NCBI GenBank assembly: GCA_022376925.1
Contig: JAIOJX010000005.1
Span: forward strand, 92,477,001-92,541,000
Reading direction: 5' to 3'
Origin: Tragulus kanchil
Lineage: Eukaryota; Chordata; Mammalia; Artiodactyla; Tragulidae
Length of the DNA stretch: 64,000 nt
Within the stretch, counting starts at the first letter, position 1. Each line of letters begins with the position of its first letter. This document shows positions 23,766 to 36,585 of this stretch, in pieces. The notes below the pieces were generated by a model. It had not been told where the DNA came from. It saw only the letters and a list, made by a program, of their open reading frames with translations, and searched no databases. The position numbers and the translations under genes are program-made.

Positions 23766-23965
23766 TACCCTACTGATACTATGTAAAAAATGAGAATCTA
23801 CTGTACAGCACAAGGAACTCTGCTCTGCGGCGATCTAGATGGGAAGGAAATCCAACAAGAAAAAGAAAAAAGAGGGAATATATGTATATGTATAGCTGAT
23901 TCATTTTGTTGTACAGTAGAAACTAACATTGGAAAGCAACATTCCAATAAAAAAAGTTTTTTTAA
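23766..23965 (+). mobile_element. L1 3' untranslated end, sense
   Basis: CTACTGTACAGCACAAGGAA, ATATATGTATATGTATAGCT and TTGTTGTACAGTAGAAACTA followed by an A-rich end match the ruminant L1 tail. Confidence 0.8.
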
Positions 23966-24706
23966 AAGGAAGAAGGAAAGTGCTTTTTTTGACCCAGTCC
24001 TCTTTGGTAGAGGCAAGAGGCAAGCAGATCTCTAGAGATGACTTTGTTGGCGAAAGGATTTAGCTATTTTACTTCTCAAAATGCTGACAGGCTTCATAAA
24101 ATAAATTTTATGAAAACATTTATAAACTGTGAGCCACCTCAAAAATGTTAATCCATTTTATTTCATTGTTTTGAGTCTCTGCCCATTCTAAATCATATCT
24201 GATATAATTAAGTCATATTTTATTGAGATAAGCAAAAAAATAAGTTTCAGTAGAAAAACAATCTCTCACATATAAATGGTTTAAATGTTGCTCTTCTTAA
24301 TTGCTGTCAGCAAACCTTCAGAGGCACTAACCAAAGGGGAAGGTCAACTTGGATAGTTATAAAGATATGACAAGGGAATTAGCTCTACTCCATGTAGATG
24401 CAAAAAATAGCACCAGCACATAATCCTTCCCACTTCTCTCTCTTTCCTTGGCCCCTGGCTTCTGCCTGGGCTAACATACCTGCTCCAAAATAGAAGAGAA
24501 TTGTGGGAAAATACAAACATTTACTATAACACTAGGACAACATGAGGTGAAAAGGGGAAGAGTAATTATCCACACCCAGCCAAAGATTTCCTTCCATCTC
24601 CTAACTCCCTGGATTCTGTGAAGATGTTAGGTCACAAAGCAAAGGATATTTAAGGTTGTAGATGGAATCAAAGTTGCTAATCAGAGGAACTTAAAAACAG
24701 GGAGAA
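23966..24706. other. Unannotated single-copy sequence
   Basis: AT-rich; no gene or recognised repeat. Confidence 0.4.
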
Positions 24707-24880
24707 CAGGACTTCCCGGGTGACACAATGGCTAAGTCTCTGTGCTCCCAATGCAGGGGGCTTGGGTTTGATCCCTGGTCAGGGAACCAGATCCCACATG
24801 CTGCAACTAAGAGTTCACACACCACAACTAAAGATCCTACAGGCCGTAACTAAGATCCAGAGCAGCTAAATAAATAAATA
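24707..24880 (+). mobile_element. CHR-like SINE
   Basis: GGACTTCCCGGGTGACACAA, GGTTTGATCCCTGGTCAGGG and CAGATCCCACATGCTGCAAC, ending with (AAAT)n. An AT dinucleotide run follows at about 24887-24902. Confidence 0.82.
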
Positions 24881-25287
24881 ATGAATATATATATATATAT
24901 TTTAATAGGGTTTGTAAACATACAAGGATTATCTTGGATTGTCTAAGTGGGTTCAATATAACCACCAGGTTCTTAAGAGGAATGCAGAACGGAAGAGCTG
25001 GAGAGAGATGTGACCATAGAAGAAGAAAAAAAAAGGCTTTGCAGGTGGATGAATGGGGCTATGAGTCAAGAAATACAGGTGGCCTCTCGGAACCAGAAAA
25101 GGCAAGAAAGTGAATTCTCCTCTAAGGACTCCACAAGGGAACCCAGTCCTGCCAACACCTTGATTTTATCTCAGTGAGACCCATGGAGGAATTGTGACCT
25201 ATATAACCATTTGTTACCAGTGACTCAGTCTGTGGTGACATGATATGGTAGCAGTAGAACACTAACATATTAGACAATTATAGCATA

Positions 25288-25420
25288 TAAATTCCTTTTT
25301 TTCCTAGCCACACACTGGGGCATGTGGGATCTTAGTTCCCCAACCAGGGATCAAACCCACGTCCCCTGCAGAACAGTGGAGAACTAACCACTGGACCACC
25401 CAGGGATGTCCCTGATGGAT
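25288..25420 (-). mobile_element. CHR-like SINE head, minus strand
   Basis: GGGGCATGTGGGATCTTAGT, CCAACCAGGGATCAAACCC and CCACTGGACCACCCAGGGA are reverse-complement tRNA-like head motifs. Confidence 0.78.
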
Positions 25421-25434
25421 CAACTCTTACATAA

Positions 25435-25615
25435 TCATATGAATCTGATACCATTATTATTCCCACTTCACAGAGGAAGATACTGAAACAAGAGAAGGTA
25501 AGGACCTCTCCATGGTCACAGAGCTATTAACAGTAATTGGCAGGACCAGGATTCCATTCCAGGTAGTCAGGCTCCAGCACCCACACTGGTAGCCAAGAGT
25601 TCATGCTGTGGAAAA
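25435..25615 (+). mobile_element. MIR SINE fossil
   Basis: TATTATTCCCACTTCACAGA, GGTCACAGAGCTATTAACAG and CCAGGATTCCATTCC follow the MIR core order. Confidence 0.65.
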
Positions 25616-26652
25616 CGTGATGCTGTAGAGAACACCTCACAGACAAGCACATCCTGTGACTCAAACTTTAAGTTTTATGATGAAGAGTCACTGGAACACC
25701 AGAGCCATCTGTATAGTCAAAGGAAGCGAAGTGGGCTGTTATGACAAGAAGAATGTGGATATATCAGAATAGGGTCATAACAGGAGACAAGAGAAAATCT
25801 AATTCAAGGCCTGAATGAATCTGTGGAAAGAAGCCAAGTGAGAACATTCTCGTAAGATCTCTCAAGATGAGCCCAGCTTTTTCATTCTTTCAGACCATCA
25901 ATCCCATCCACTGTCTGTAATCAGCTTCCTCTCCAAGGTACCTTCTTATAATGTTGCCCTGTTCACCTTCAAGGGTCCTTCGGCTCCCGCTGCCCTTGCC
26001 ATGACTCCCTATATTCCTCTCCTGGAGCTGTGGTCTGGAAGTGGACCCTGTCCAGGCAGAGACATCTGGATTTGACAAAGGGGGCCTAAACAAACGGTTT
26101 CTTACCCAAGTAAAGGATAAAAATGCAAATGTAAGACTTCACGCTTTCAACTCAATGGTTAATACATAAAAAGTAAACAAATGCAAGAATAATGGTCACT
26201 TTTAAGAAAAAATACGATCCTATTAAAATAGGATAGTAACCAAATATATTGGTTAACAAATAAACAACTTATTCCTAAATGGCACTTCATTCATTATTCC
26301 TGGTAACACTTTAAAATCCTTCACAAAGTTTCAAATAGCACACATTATGATGGCCACTGATTAAAACATTAAAACGATTTTTCAATTATATCTTTTAAGA
26401 AATATATTGCTTTATCAGGTATTACCTTGAAACTGAAATTTACCTTTGCTATAAAAATTAGGGAAAGAAGGCATATGCCAAAACATTAAGAGACATTGTC
26501 TATTACACTACAAAACACCATTATTAAAACATCCATTTTCTGCTATGCTTAAGAAATTAAAATTTTTCAATCACAAAATAGTATATTTTTCAATTTAGCA
26601 ACTGAAATAGTATTCACTTGTTTTTAAGTGAACAAAGTATCAATTTAACATT
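25616..26652. other. Unannotated AT-rich sequence, mostly repeated by D10
   Basis: No gene or recognised repeat is seen. Confidence 0.4.
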
Positions 26653-28053
26653 ACCCAATTTTCTTTTTTAAAAAGGGTTTTTTTGTGGGGGTGGGGGTGG
26701 GTGGGGAGGGAGTGTGGCTGACGGGACACTTCTATTGGTCTTTCATTTGTCTGTGTTCACCCATCTTTGTTCTTTGGCCCGCGTGGGCCTCCCATCGCGG
26801 TGGCCTCTGTTGCCGCAGAGCGCAGGCTCTGGGCGCATGCACTCAGAGCTCCAGCTAGGTAATTGGACACATCGGTCCAGCCGGGCTCCACGGTCAGCCC
26901 TTGCACTGCAAGGCAGTAAAAAAGCCAAGTTGGAAGAACCATTCTCGTAAGATCTCTCAAGATGAGCCCAGCTTTTTCATTCTTTCAGACCATCAATCCC
27001 ATCCACTGTCTGTAATCAGCTTCCTCTCCAAGGTACCTTCTTATAATGTTGCCCTGTTCACCTTCAAGGGTCCTTCGGCTCCCGCTGCCCTTGCCATGAC
27101 TCCCTATATTCCTCTCCTGGAGCTGTGGTCTGGAAGTGGACCCTGTCCAGGCAGAGACATCTGGATTTGACAAAGGGGGCCTAAACAAACGGTTTCTTAC
27201 CCAAGTAAAGGATAAAAATGCAAATGTAAGACTTCACGCTTTCAACTCAATGGTTAATACATAAAAAGTAAACAAATGCAAGAATAATGGTCACTTTTAA
27301 GAAAAAATACGATCCTATTAAAATAGGATAGTAACCAAATATATTGGTTAACAAATAAACAACTTATTCCTAAATGGCACTTCATTCATTATTCCTGGTA
27401 ACACTTTAAAATCCTTCACAAAGTTTCAAATAGCACACATTATGATGGCCACTGATTAAAACATTAAAACGATTTTTCAATTATATCTTTTAAGAAATAT
27501 ATTGCTTTATCAGGTATTACCTTGAAACTGAAATTTACCTTTGCTATAAAAATTAGGGAAAGAAGGCATATGCCAAAACATTAAGAGACATTGTCTATTA
27601 CACTACAAAACACCATTATTAAAACATCCATTTTCTGCTATGCTTAAGAAATTAAAATTTTTCAATCACAAAATAGTATATTTTTCAATTTAGCAACTGA
27701 AATAGTATTCACTTGTTTTTAAGTGAACAAAGTATCAATTTAACATTACCCAATTTTTCTTTTTTTTAAAAAAGGGTTTTTTTTGTGGGGGGGTGGGGGG
27801 TGGGTGGGGAGGGAGTGTGGCTGACGGGACACTTCTATTGGTCTTTCATTTGTCTGTGTTCACCCATCTTTGTTCTTTGGCCCGCGTGGGCCTCCCATCG
27901 CGGTGGCCTCTGTTGCCGCAGAGCGCAGGCTCTGGGCGCATGCACTCCAGAGCTCCGGCTAGGTAATTGGACACATCGGTCCAGCCGCTCCACGGCACGT
28001 GGGATCTTCCCAGGCCAGGGATCAAACTGGAGCCCCTTGCACTGCAAGGCAGT
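25831..28053. repeat. Duplication D10: offset 1091-1131 bp
   Basis: Copy 1 is 25831-26921 and copy 2 is 26922-28053. The start of copy 2 has a few extra bases (26929-26940). The end of copy 1 lacks about 40 bp of the SINE present at 27980-28040. Confidence 0.93.
26663..26921 (-). mobile_element. Long-form CHR-derived SINE, damaged by the D10 join
   Basis: Minus orientation, poor and truncated version of 27759-28084; the head is collapsed to CCTTGCACTGCAAGGCAGT. Confidence 0.85.
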
Positions 28054-28084
28054 GTCCTTACCCACTGGACCACCAGGGAAGCCC
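27759..28084 (-). mobile_element. Long-form CHR-derived SINE, minus strand, with target-site duplication
   Basis: ACCCAATTTTT at 27748-27758 and 28085-28095 flanks it. Reading minus: GGGCTTCCCTGGTGGTCCAG, GCATGCGCCCAGAGCC, AACAAAGATGGGTG. The 3' tail region is G-rich on the plus strand (27785-27820) and lacks a clean (AAAT)n. Confidence 0.9.
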
Positions 28085-29148
28085 ACCCAATTTTTTAACA
28101 GTTCACTTAATCATTGTAATTTTACTAAGATCTTAACAACAAAAAGATTTAGAAATATTTGTCCATATAACAACTTGAATTAGCTAAATTCTTCTGCTTT
28201 AGTTTATTAGTCTGCTTTAAGAATCGAAGGCATTTTTGCGGTAGGAATATTTTATAGCAAAGACAGTACTGAGTACCTGCATGGAGTTTTGTTGTCATGG
28301 GGACCATCTAGGAGAAACCATGTAAATGCCAGAATTACAAACCCCTTGAAACACTGCCTTCAAGTCTGGCTTCACTTACAATTTGGAAATCAAAACTGCA
28401 GTGACCATTTTTATTTTTTAAAAAATGCATAATCCATCTGCCTTTATTTTAAAAAGAAGCATTGACTTCATCCTTTGAAAAAGTCTTAAATTTCCCTTCC
28501 ATGAAAAATTCTGATGCTAGAACCTACCAGCTGAGGAGGGATATTGCTGCCTAGCAGGTCGTCATGGCAACTAAAGTACACACATCTTGCAAGCTTGCCC
28601 TAAAGCTGGCGTGATAAGACCGCAGCTGAGAAGTTTGGTGTGTATTTTCACTGCTGCTGTGTCCTTGTTTTATTTCTGTTGGTACTTTTAAAGAAATAAA
28701 GCTAACTTCATCTTTTCCGTTAAGCTTACCAGGAAATCAACATCAAAATAAAGGATAATTTGCCCCAAACTAAAAGGCACCAAAGAAATGAACATTCAAG
28801 TGGGGATAAGGAAGGAGCCCCAGATTCCCAATTAGGTGGAAGCCTACTGGCCCATGCCATCAGCTGGCACCAGCCCCCAGAAGTATCCTAGCCAGGCTCC
28901 CAACAAAAGACTGGGAGACTGTATTTTCTTAAGAAATCAAATAAACTTCTCCTCAGTGTAGTTCCAAGCCACCTTATTTGAAGCCTGTCTCTAACCACAC
29001 TATCCCATGAATTCCACATTTCGGCCAAATCTGCCTGCTTGTCATTCTATACACATGCTGTGTGTCCTTCTGACCATCCCTTGCTATGCCCGCCATCTAA
29101 ACACTCTCTGAGCCATCATCCTACAGGGAGGAAATGATCTAGAAGACC
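28085..29148. other. Unannotated sequence
   Basis: No gene or recognised repeat; the last 300 bp are the start of D11. Confidence 0.4.
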
Positions 29149-31113
29149 ATGACCAACACACAGAAATTCCTTGCATTCCTATACACCAATGATGAAAAAT
29201 CAGAAAGAGAAGTTAAAGGAAATCCCATCCACCACTGCAACAACAACAACAAAAATAACCTAGAGATAAACCTACCTAAAGAGAGAAAAAACCTGTTTGC
29301 AAAAAACTATAAAGACACTCATGAAAGAAATAAAAAATGACACAAATAGATGGAGAGATATACCATGTTCTTGGATTGGAAGAATCAATATGGTGAAAAT
29401 GACTGTAACACTGCCCAAAGTAACCTACAGACTCATGCAGTCCCTCATGCAGATACCATCCAAGGTATCTTTCACAGAACCAGAACAAAAAAATTCACAA
29501 CTTATATGGAAATACAAAGGACCCCAAATATCCAAAGCAGTCTTGAAAAAGAAGAATGAAGCTGGAGGAATCAACCTTCCTGACTTCATACCATACTGCA
29601 AAGCTACAGTCATTAAGATAGTATGGTACTGGCACAAGAACAGAAATACAGACCAGGCAAACAAGATAGAAAGTCCAGAGATAAACCCATGCAGCTATGG
29701 ACGCATTATCTTTGACAAAGGAGCCAAAAGCATACAACGGAGAAAACACTCTTCAGTAATAAGTGGTGCTGGGAAAACTGGGTAGCTTCCGGTAAGAGCA
29801 TGAAACTAGAATACTTTCCAACAACATACACAAAAATAAGTTCAAAATGGATTAAAGATCTAAATGTAAGACCAGAAACTAGAAGGCTCTTAGAGGAAAA
29901 CATACACAGTACTCTCTTTGACATACCTAAATATATCACAGCAATATTCTCTTTGACCCACCTCAATGCATTCGTGGTACCAGACCAATAAGCCTACTGG
30001 CCCATGCCATCAGCTGGCACCAGCCCCAGAAGTATCCTAGCCAGGCTCCCAACAAAAGACTGGGAGACTGTATTTTCTTAAGAAATCAAATAAACTTCTC
30101 CTCAGTGTAGTTCCAAGCCACCTTATTTGAAGCCTGTCTCTAACCACACTATCCCATGAATTCCACATTTCGGCCAAATCTGCCTGCTTGTCATTCTATA
30201 CACATGCTGTGTGTCCTTCTGACCATCCCTTGCTATGCCCGCCATCTAAACACTCTCTGAGCCATCATCCTACAGGGAGGAAATGATCTAGAAGACCATG
30301 ACCAACACACAGAAATTCCTTGCATTCCTATACACCAATGATGAAAAATCAGAAAGAGAAGTTAAAGGAAATCCCATCCACCACTGCAACAACAACAACA
30401 AAAATAACCTAGAGATAAACCTACCTAAAGAGAGAAAAAACCTGTTTGCAAAAAACTATAAAGACACTCATGAAAGAAATAAAAAATGACACAAATAGAT
30501 GGAGAGATATACCATGTTCTTGGATTGGAAGAATCAATATGGTGAAAATGACTGTAACACTGCCCAAAGTAACCTACAGACTCATGCAGTCCCTCATGCA
30601 GATACCATCCAAGGTATCTTTCACAGAACCAGAACAAAAAAATTCACAACTTATATGGAAATACAAAGGACCCCAAATATCCAAAGCAGTCTTGAAAAAG
30701 AAGAATGAAGCTGGAGGAATCAACCTTCCTGACTTCATACCATACTGCAAAGCTACAGTCATTAAGATAGTATGGTACTGGCACAAGAACAGAAATACAG
30801 ACCAGGCAAACAAGATAGAAAGTCCAGAGATAAACCCATGCAGCTATGGACGCATTATCTTTGACAAAGGAGCCAAAAGCATACAACGGAGAAAACACTC
30901 TTCAGTAATAAGTGGTGCTGGGAAAACTGGGTAGCTTCCGGTAAGAGCATGAAACTAGAATACTTTCCAACAACATACACAAAAATAAGTTCAAAATGGA
31001 TTAAAGATCTAAATGTAAGACCAGAAACTAGAAGGCTCTTAGAGGAAAACATACACAGTACTCTCTTTGACATACCTAAATATATCACAGCAATATTCTC
31101 TTTGACCCACCTC
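28840..31113. repeat. Duplication D11: offset 1149 bp, inside an L1
   Basis: Copy 1 matches over 28840-29964, with 25 bp of filler to 29989. Copy 2 is 29990-31113. A single C is lost in copy 2 near 30026. Confidence 0.95.
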
Positions 31114-32194
31114 TTAGAGTAATGGAAATAAAACCAAAAGGAAACAAATGGGACTTAATTAAACTTAAAAGCTTTTGCACAGAGAAGGAAACAATAAACA
31201 AGATTAAAAGACAACCCTCAGAATGGAAGAAAATAACTGCAAATGACAAAGGATTGATCTCCAAAATATACAAGCAGCTCATGCAGCTCAATACCAGAAA
31301 AACAACCCGATCAAAAAGTGAGAGGAAGACCAAAACAGATATTTCTCCAAAGACGACATATAGACAGCCAACAAACACAGGAAAAGATGCTCAACATCAC
31401 GCATTATTAGAGAAATGCAAATCACAACTACAATGAGGAATCACCTCACATCAGTTAGAATGGCCATCATTAAAAAATCTACAAACAGTAAATGCTGGAG
31501 AGGGTGTGGAGAAAAGGGAACCCTCTCGCACAGCTGGTGGAAATGTAAATTGATACAACCACTATGGAAGAGAGTATGGAAATTCCTTAACAAACTAGGA
31601 ACAGAACTACCATCTGATCCAACAACCCTGCTACTGGGCATATACTCAGAAAACCATAATTGAAAGAGGTGCATGTGCCCCATGGTTCACTGCAGCACTA
31701 TTTACCATAGCTAGGACACAGAAACAACTTAGATATTTATCGACAAATGAATGGATACGGAGAACATTATAGCTACCAAAAAAAGAATGCATTTGAACCA
31801 GTCCTAATGAGGTACATGAACCTACAGTCTATTGTAAAGAGTGAAGTAAGTCAGAAAGAGAAAGACAAATATTGCGTATTAACGCTTATGATTGGGATCT
31901 AGAAGGATAGTACTGATGAACCTCTTTGCAAGGCAGCAGTGGAGACACAGACAGAACTGACTCTGTGGACACAGCATGGGAAGGACAGGGTAGGGTGAGT
32001 TGAGAGAACAGCACGGAAACACACACACTACCATCAGCCCAGGGCTCTGTGACAACCAGAGGGGTGGAGTGGGGCGAGAGGGATGCTCCAGAGGGAGGGG
32101 ACATATGTATACCTACAGTGATTCATGTTGATGTATGGCAGAAACCAGCACAATATTGTAAAGAAATTACCTTCCGGTAAAAAAATTTTTTAAA
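29157..32194 (+). mobile_element. 5'-truncated L1 LINE with ORF2 C-terminal remnant
   Basis: The plus strand encodes pieces of L1 ORF2: an RT thumb-like region (for example PCSWIGRINMVKM and AGGINLPDF at 29297-29785), a [18 protein letters not shown] block (29836-29889), an [21 protein letters not shown] block near 31125-31187, and the C-terminal cysteine motif [19 protein letters not shown] at 31493-31549. The frame shifts between pieces, and the N-terminal part and endonuclease are missing, so it is dead. The 3' untranslated region runs to about 32194. ATGACCAA at 29149-29156 and 32195-32202 may be the target-site duplication. The apparent length is inflated by D11; the element without that extra copy is about 1.9 kb. 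Confidence 0.88.
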
Positions 32195-32237
32195 AATGAC
32201 CAATCCCTACCTAGCAAAAGTGCCTTGTATTTTTCAA

Positions 32238-32410
32238 TATTTATTTATTTATTTGGTGGTGTGGGGCATTAGTTGTGGCATGCGGTATCCTCAGTCTTTG
32301 TTGGGGATCTTTAGTTGCGGCATGTGGGATCTAGTTCCCTGACCAAGGATTGAGCCTGGCAGTTCAAGCATTGGGAGCACAGAGTCTTAACCACTGGACA
32401 ACCAGGGAAA
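32238..32410 (-). mobile_element. CHR-like SINE, minus strand
   Basis: (TTTA)n, then AGTTGCGGCATGTGGGATCT, TTCCCTGACCAAGGATTGAG and ACCACTGGACAACCAGGGAA. Inserted just after the L1 tail. Confidence 0.82.
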
Positions 32411-32735
32411 TTTCCCAAAGTGCCTTCTGAACTGATACAGCTCTTTTATTTACACTGCTTATTTATATTAACTTTATGTCCCTCAGGGTATTCAGGCGTC
32501 TACTACACCTCTCTATGACACTGACCATTTAGGAAGAGGGTTATATTTCTTGATCTAATACCTAGCTCTCCAGTTACCTGGACAATAACAATAGAAGGGA
32601 CAGCAGAAAGGTGAGGAATATGGATATCAACCAGCATCTACTAATACTGGAGTATCAGCCTTCAAGCAGGTCATGCCAGAGCTATATGAGACACATTATT
32701 AGGACAAAGAAATTCAACCTGTATGGATTATAAAA

Positions 32736-33274
32736 ATAATTGAAAGAGGTGCATGTGCCCCATGGTTCACTGCAGCACTATTTACCATAGCTAGGACACA
32801 GAAACAACTTAGATACTTATCGACAAATGAATGGATACGGAGAACATTATAGCTACCAAGCAAAGAATGCATTTGAACCAGTCCTAATGAGGTACATGAA
32901 CCTACAGTCTATTGTAAAGAGTGAAGTAAGTCAGAAAGAGAAAGACAAATATTGCGTATTAACGCTTATGATTGGGATCTAGAAGGATAGTACTGATGAA
33001 CCTCTTTGCAAGGCAGCAGTGGAGACACAGACAGAACTGACTCTGTGGACACAGCATGGGAAGGACAGGGTAGGGTGAGTTGAGAGAACAGCACGGAAAC
33101 ACACACACTACCATCAGCCCAGGGCTCTGTGACAACCAGAGGGGTGGAGTGGGGCGAGAGGGATGCTCCAGAGGGAGGGGACATATGTATACCTACAGTG
33201 ATTCATGTTGATGTATGGCAGAAACCAGCACAATATTGTAAAGAAATTACCTTCCGGTAAAAAAATTTTTTAAA
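32736..33274 (+). mobile_element. Second copy of the L1 3' end
   Basis: Same as 31656-32194 at offset 1080 (D12). It is not a second insertion. Confidence 0.85.
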
Positions 33275-33317
33275 AATGACCAATCCCTACCTAGCAAAAG
33301 TGCCTTGTATTTTTCAA

Positions 33318-33490
33318 TATTTATTTATTTATTTGGTGGTGTGGGGCATTAGTTGTGGCATGCGGTATCCTCAGTCTTTGTTGGGGATCTTTAGTTGCGG
33401 CATGTGGGATCTAGTTCCCTGACCAAGGATTGAGCCTGGCAGTTCAAGCATTGGGAGCACAGAGTCTTAACCACTGGACAACCAGGGAAA
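33318..33490 (-). mobile_element. Second copy of the CHR-like SINE at 32238-32410
   Basis: Identical at offset 1080 (D12). Confidence 0.82.
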
Positions 33491-33785
33491 TTTCCCAAAG
33501 TGCCTTCTGAACTGATACAGCTCTTTTATTTACACTGCTTATTTATATTAACTTTATGTCCCTCAGGGTATTCAGGCGTCTACTACACCTCTCTATGACA
33601 CTGACCATTTAGGAAGAGGGTTATATTTCTTGATCTAATACCTAGCTCTCCAGTTACCTGGACAATAACAATAGAAGGGACAGCAGAAAGGTGAGGAATA
33701 TGGATATCAACCAGCATCTACTAATACTGGAGTATCAGCCTTCAAGCAGGTCATGCCAGAGCTATATGAGATACATTATTAGGAC

Positions 33786-35022
33786 AGAAACTCTTTGAAA
33801 AAGCATACAGATAACCTCATGGCAGAGGTGAACAATTCTTGAAAATACCACTGAAATATAATTCACTCATGTAGGTACTTCCTGGTGCTAGGAAATCCTT
33901 AAAATACTCCATAGGAGCTAGAAGTATAATGCTCTCTAAAGAAAATGACTAAAGATATTTTTCTCCTAAACTTTTTTCCAGACAGCTTTCTGACAAAATA
34001 CACAGACACAAAATGAAGTATGAAACTTGGGCATGAAGTAATATTGCATCTAGAAAGAAAAAAACACAGAAGTTTTCAAAGTGATTACCTTGGTCACTTG
34101 GGACATTGCCTTCGAAACTTTTATTTAAGGCCATGATAAAACTGAATATCCAAGCTTTAATGGCTCATTTTATAACAGAAAAAGTTACAGTTCTGTCAAA
34201 TCCAAAAATATGCCTTTCATTTTTCTTGTATTACAACTGCTTACCAGAGATCTCTATCAACTACTTCAAATGCAACAAAACCAAAACTTAAATGATGATC
34301 CATTCCATTCCCACGCATAAAAAAAAATTCCAGCTCCTTCACTCATACTTCTTATTCCAGCTAAAAGGGCCAGCGACTGTGGTCACTCAAACCAGAAGCC
34401 GGTGAGTCGGCCTTGACTTGTTTCTCAGCCTCAAATCCTAAATCCAACAATTTCAATAGGAAAACAGTACCATGTAAAACAAACAGCATGGATTTAAATA
34501 TCAGAGTGTCTTACTAACCATAAAACCATTGGACAACACATTTAATCTTATTATAACTCTCACTGAGACTATGAGTCATGTAAGATTTTTTCAAAATAAA
34601 TAGGTTTTGAGATAGATTTCTATTATTCTATTATTCTCATGGAATTCACAAAACATATTATCAGATTAAAGGTGATAGGAAATAACAGAATGAGAGCAAA
34701 AACTATTTCACTTGGTTTAACTACTCTTTCCCAAAGTTATTCGACTTATTTTTAAGGAATGCACTGACATTTCTTCTCAAAAAAAAAAAACAAAAAACTT
34801 GTGAAATACCAAGCTCCTTTATGGGATTGGTTCTGTGACTGGTCTGGGGGGAAATGTAGATGTCTTTTGGGGGTGTCGCTCTGTACTGCATCCCTCCCAG
34901 CTGTCCCACCAGCTCCTAGGGTATCTGGGGCACCCACTCCCCATTAGCTTTTCACTTTGGGTCCAGAACACTGCTCTGGGCAGTTTCTGCCCAGGGTGGG
35001 ACTACACAGGACAGGCTTTCTT
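33786..35022. other. Unannotated sequence, partly repeated by D13
   Basis: AT-rich, no recognised gene or repeat. Confidence 0.4.

Positions 35023-35024
<2 letters not shown>

Positions 35025-35058
<34 letters not shown>
35025..35058. repeat. (GT)n microsatellite
   Basis: Pure GT run between TTTC and TTTTACTGAAG. Its counterpart in D13 copy 2 at about 36185-36211 is several bases shorter. Confidence 0.9.
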
Positions 35059-35061
<3 letters not shown>

Positions 35062-35310
35062 ACTGAAGTATAATTGAACTACAATGTTTGCCAATCTTTG
35101 GTGTGTAACAGTTTAACTCAGTTACACACATATATTCTTTGCCCATATTCTTTTCCATTATGGTTTTTCACAGGAGACTGAATATAGTTCCCTTGGTTAT
35201 ACAGTAGGACTTCGTTGTTCATCCATCCTATAGTTTGCATCTGTTAATCCCAAACTCTCAATCCATCCCTCCCTAGTAGCACTATTCACAATGGCTACAA
35301 TATGAGAATA
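35059..35310 (-). mobile_element. L1 3' untranslated region, antisense, cut by the D13 join
   Basis: TTTTACTGAAGTATAATTGA begins the reverse complement of the ruminant L1 3' end, continuing TATTCTTTTCCATTATGG and TATACAGTAGGACTTCGTTG. The full arrangement is at 36212-36585. Confidence 0.8.
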
Positions 35311-36184
35311 ATCCAAGCTTTAATGGCTCTTTTAACAGAAAAGTTACAGTTCTGTCAAATCCAAAAATATGCCTTTCATTTTCTTGTATTACAACTGCTT
35401 ACCAGAGATCTCTATCAACTACTTCAAATGCAACAAAACCAAAACTTAAATGATGATCCATTCCATTCCCACGCATAAAAAAAAATTCCAGCTCCTTCAC
35501 TCATACTTCTTATTCCAGCTAAAAGGGCCAGCGACTGTGGTCACTCAAACCAGAAGCCGGTGAGTCGGCCTTGACTTGTTTCTCAGCCTCAAATCCTAAA
35601 TCCAACAATTTCAATAGGAAAACAGTACCATGTAAAACAAACAGCATGGATTTAAATATCAGAGTGTCTTACTAACCATAAAACCATTGGACAACACATT
35701 TAATCTTATTATAACTCTCACTGAGACTATGAGTCATGTAAGATTTTTTCAAAATAAATAGGTTTTGAGATAGATTTCTATTATTCTATTATTCTCATGG
35801 AATTCACAAAACATATTATCAGATTAAAGGTGATAGGAAATAACAGAATGAGAGCAAAAACTATTTCACTTGGTTTAACTACTCTTTCCCAAAGTTATTC
35901 GACTTATTTTTAAGGAATGCACTGACATTTCTTCTCAAAAAAAAAAAAAACAAAAAACTTGTGAAATACCAAGCTCCTTTATGGGATTGGTTCTGTGACT
36001 GGTCTGGGGGGAAATGTAGATGTCTTTTGGGGGTGTCGCTCTGTACTGCATCCCTCCCAGCTGTCCCACCAGCTCCTAGGGTATCTGGGGCACCCACTCC
36101 CCATTAGCTTTTCACTTTGGGTCCAGAACACTGCTCTGGGCAGTTTCTGCCCAGGGTGGGACTACACAGGACAGGCTTTCTTTC

Positions 36185-36211
<27 letters not shown>

Positions 36212-36215
<4 letters not shown>

Positions 36216-36585
36216 ACTGAAGTATAATTGAACTACAATGTTTGCCAATCTTTGGTGTGTAACAGTTTAACTCAGTTACACACATATATTCTTTGCCCAT
36301 ATTCTTTTCCATTATGGTTTTTCACAGGAGACTGAATATAGTTCCCTTGGTTATACAGTAGGACTTCGTTGTTCATCCATCCTATAGTTTGCATCTGTTA
36401 ATCCCAAACTCTCAATCCATCCCTCCCTAGTAGCACTATTCACAATGGCTACAATATGAGAATAATCCAAATGCCCATCAACAGACAAATGATGAAGATG
36501 GGGAACATGTGTACAATGGAATGCTACTAAGCCTTGACAAAGAATGAAACAATGCCATTTGCAGCAACATGGATGCAAGCAGGGC
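36212..36585 (-). mobile_element. Twin-primed (5'-inverted) L1 fragment
   Basis: 36212-36425 is antisense L1 3' untranslated sequence. From about 36430 the sequence switches to sense L1 ORF2 3' end (TAGCACTATTCACAATGGCT, AATGCCCATCAACAGAC, GCCATTTGCAGCAACATGGA). A sense fragment lying upstream in the element but inverted beside the 3' end is the standard result of twin priming during L1 insertion. Confidence 0.75.

Larger units (their letters stand above)
31656..33785. repeat. Duplication D12: offset 1080 bp
   Basis: Copy 1 matches over 31656-32705 then has ~30 bp of filler (32706-32735). Copy 2 is 32736-33785. Differences cluster near the two ends (GATATTTAT/GATACTTAT, CCAAAAAAAG/CCAAGCAAAG, GAGACAC/GAGATAC). 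Confidence 0.95.
34148..36470. repeat. Duplication D13: offset 1160-1163 bp
   Basis: Copy 1 is 34148-35310 and copy 2 is 35311-36470. ATCCAA is shared at the join. The first 30 bp of copy 2 have small deletions (GGCTCTTTTAACAG against GGCTCATTTTATAACAG). The (GT)n and poly-A tracts differ in length. Confidence 0.94.

Noticed and set aside
29149..31663. Functional L1 ORF2
   Set aside because: Frames are shifted, the N-terminal endonuclease and catalytic RT core are absent, and part of the length is a duplicated tile.
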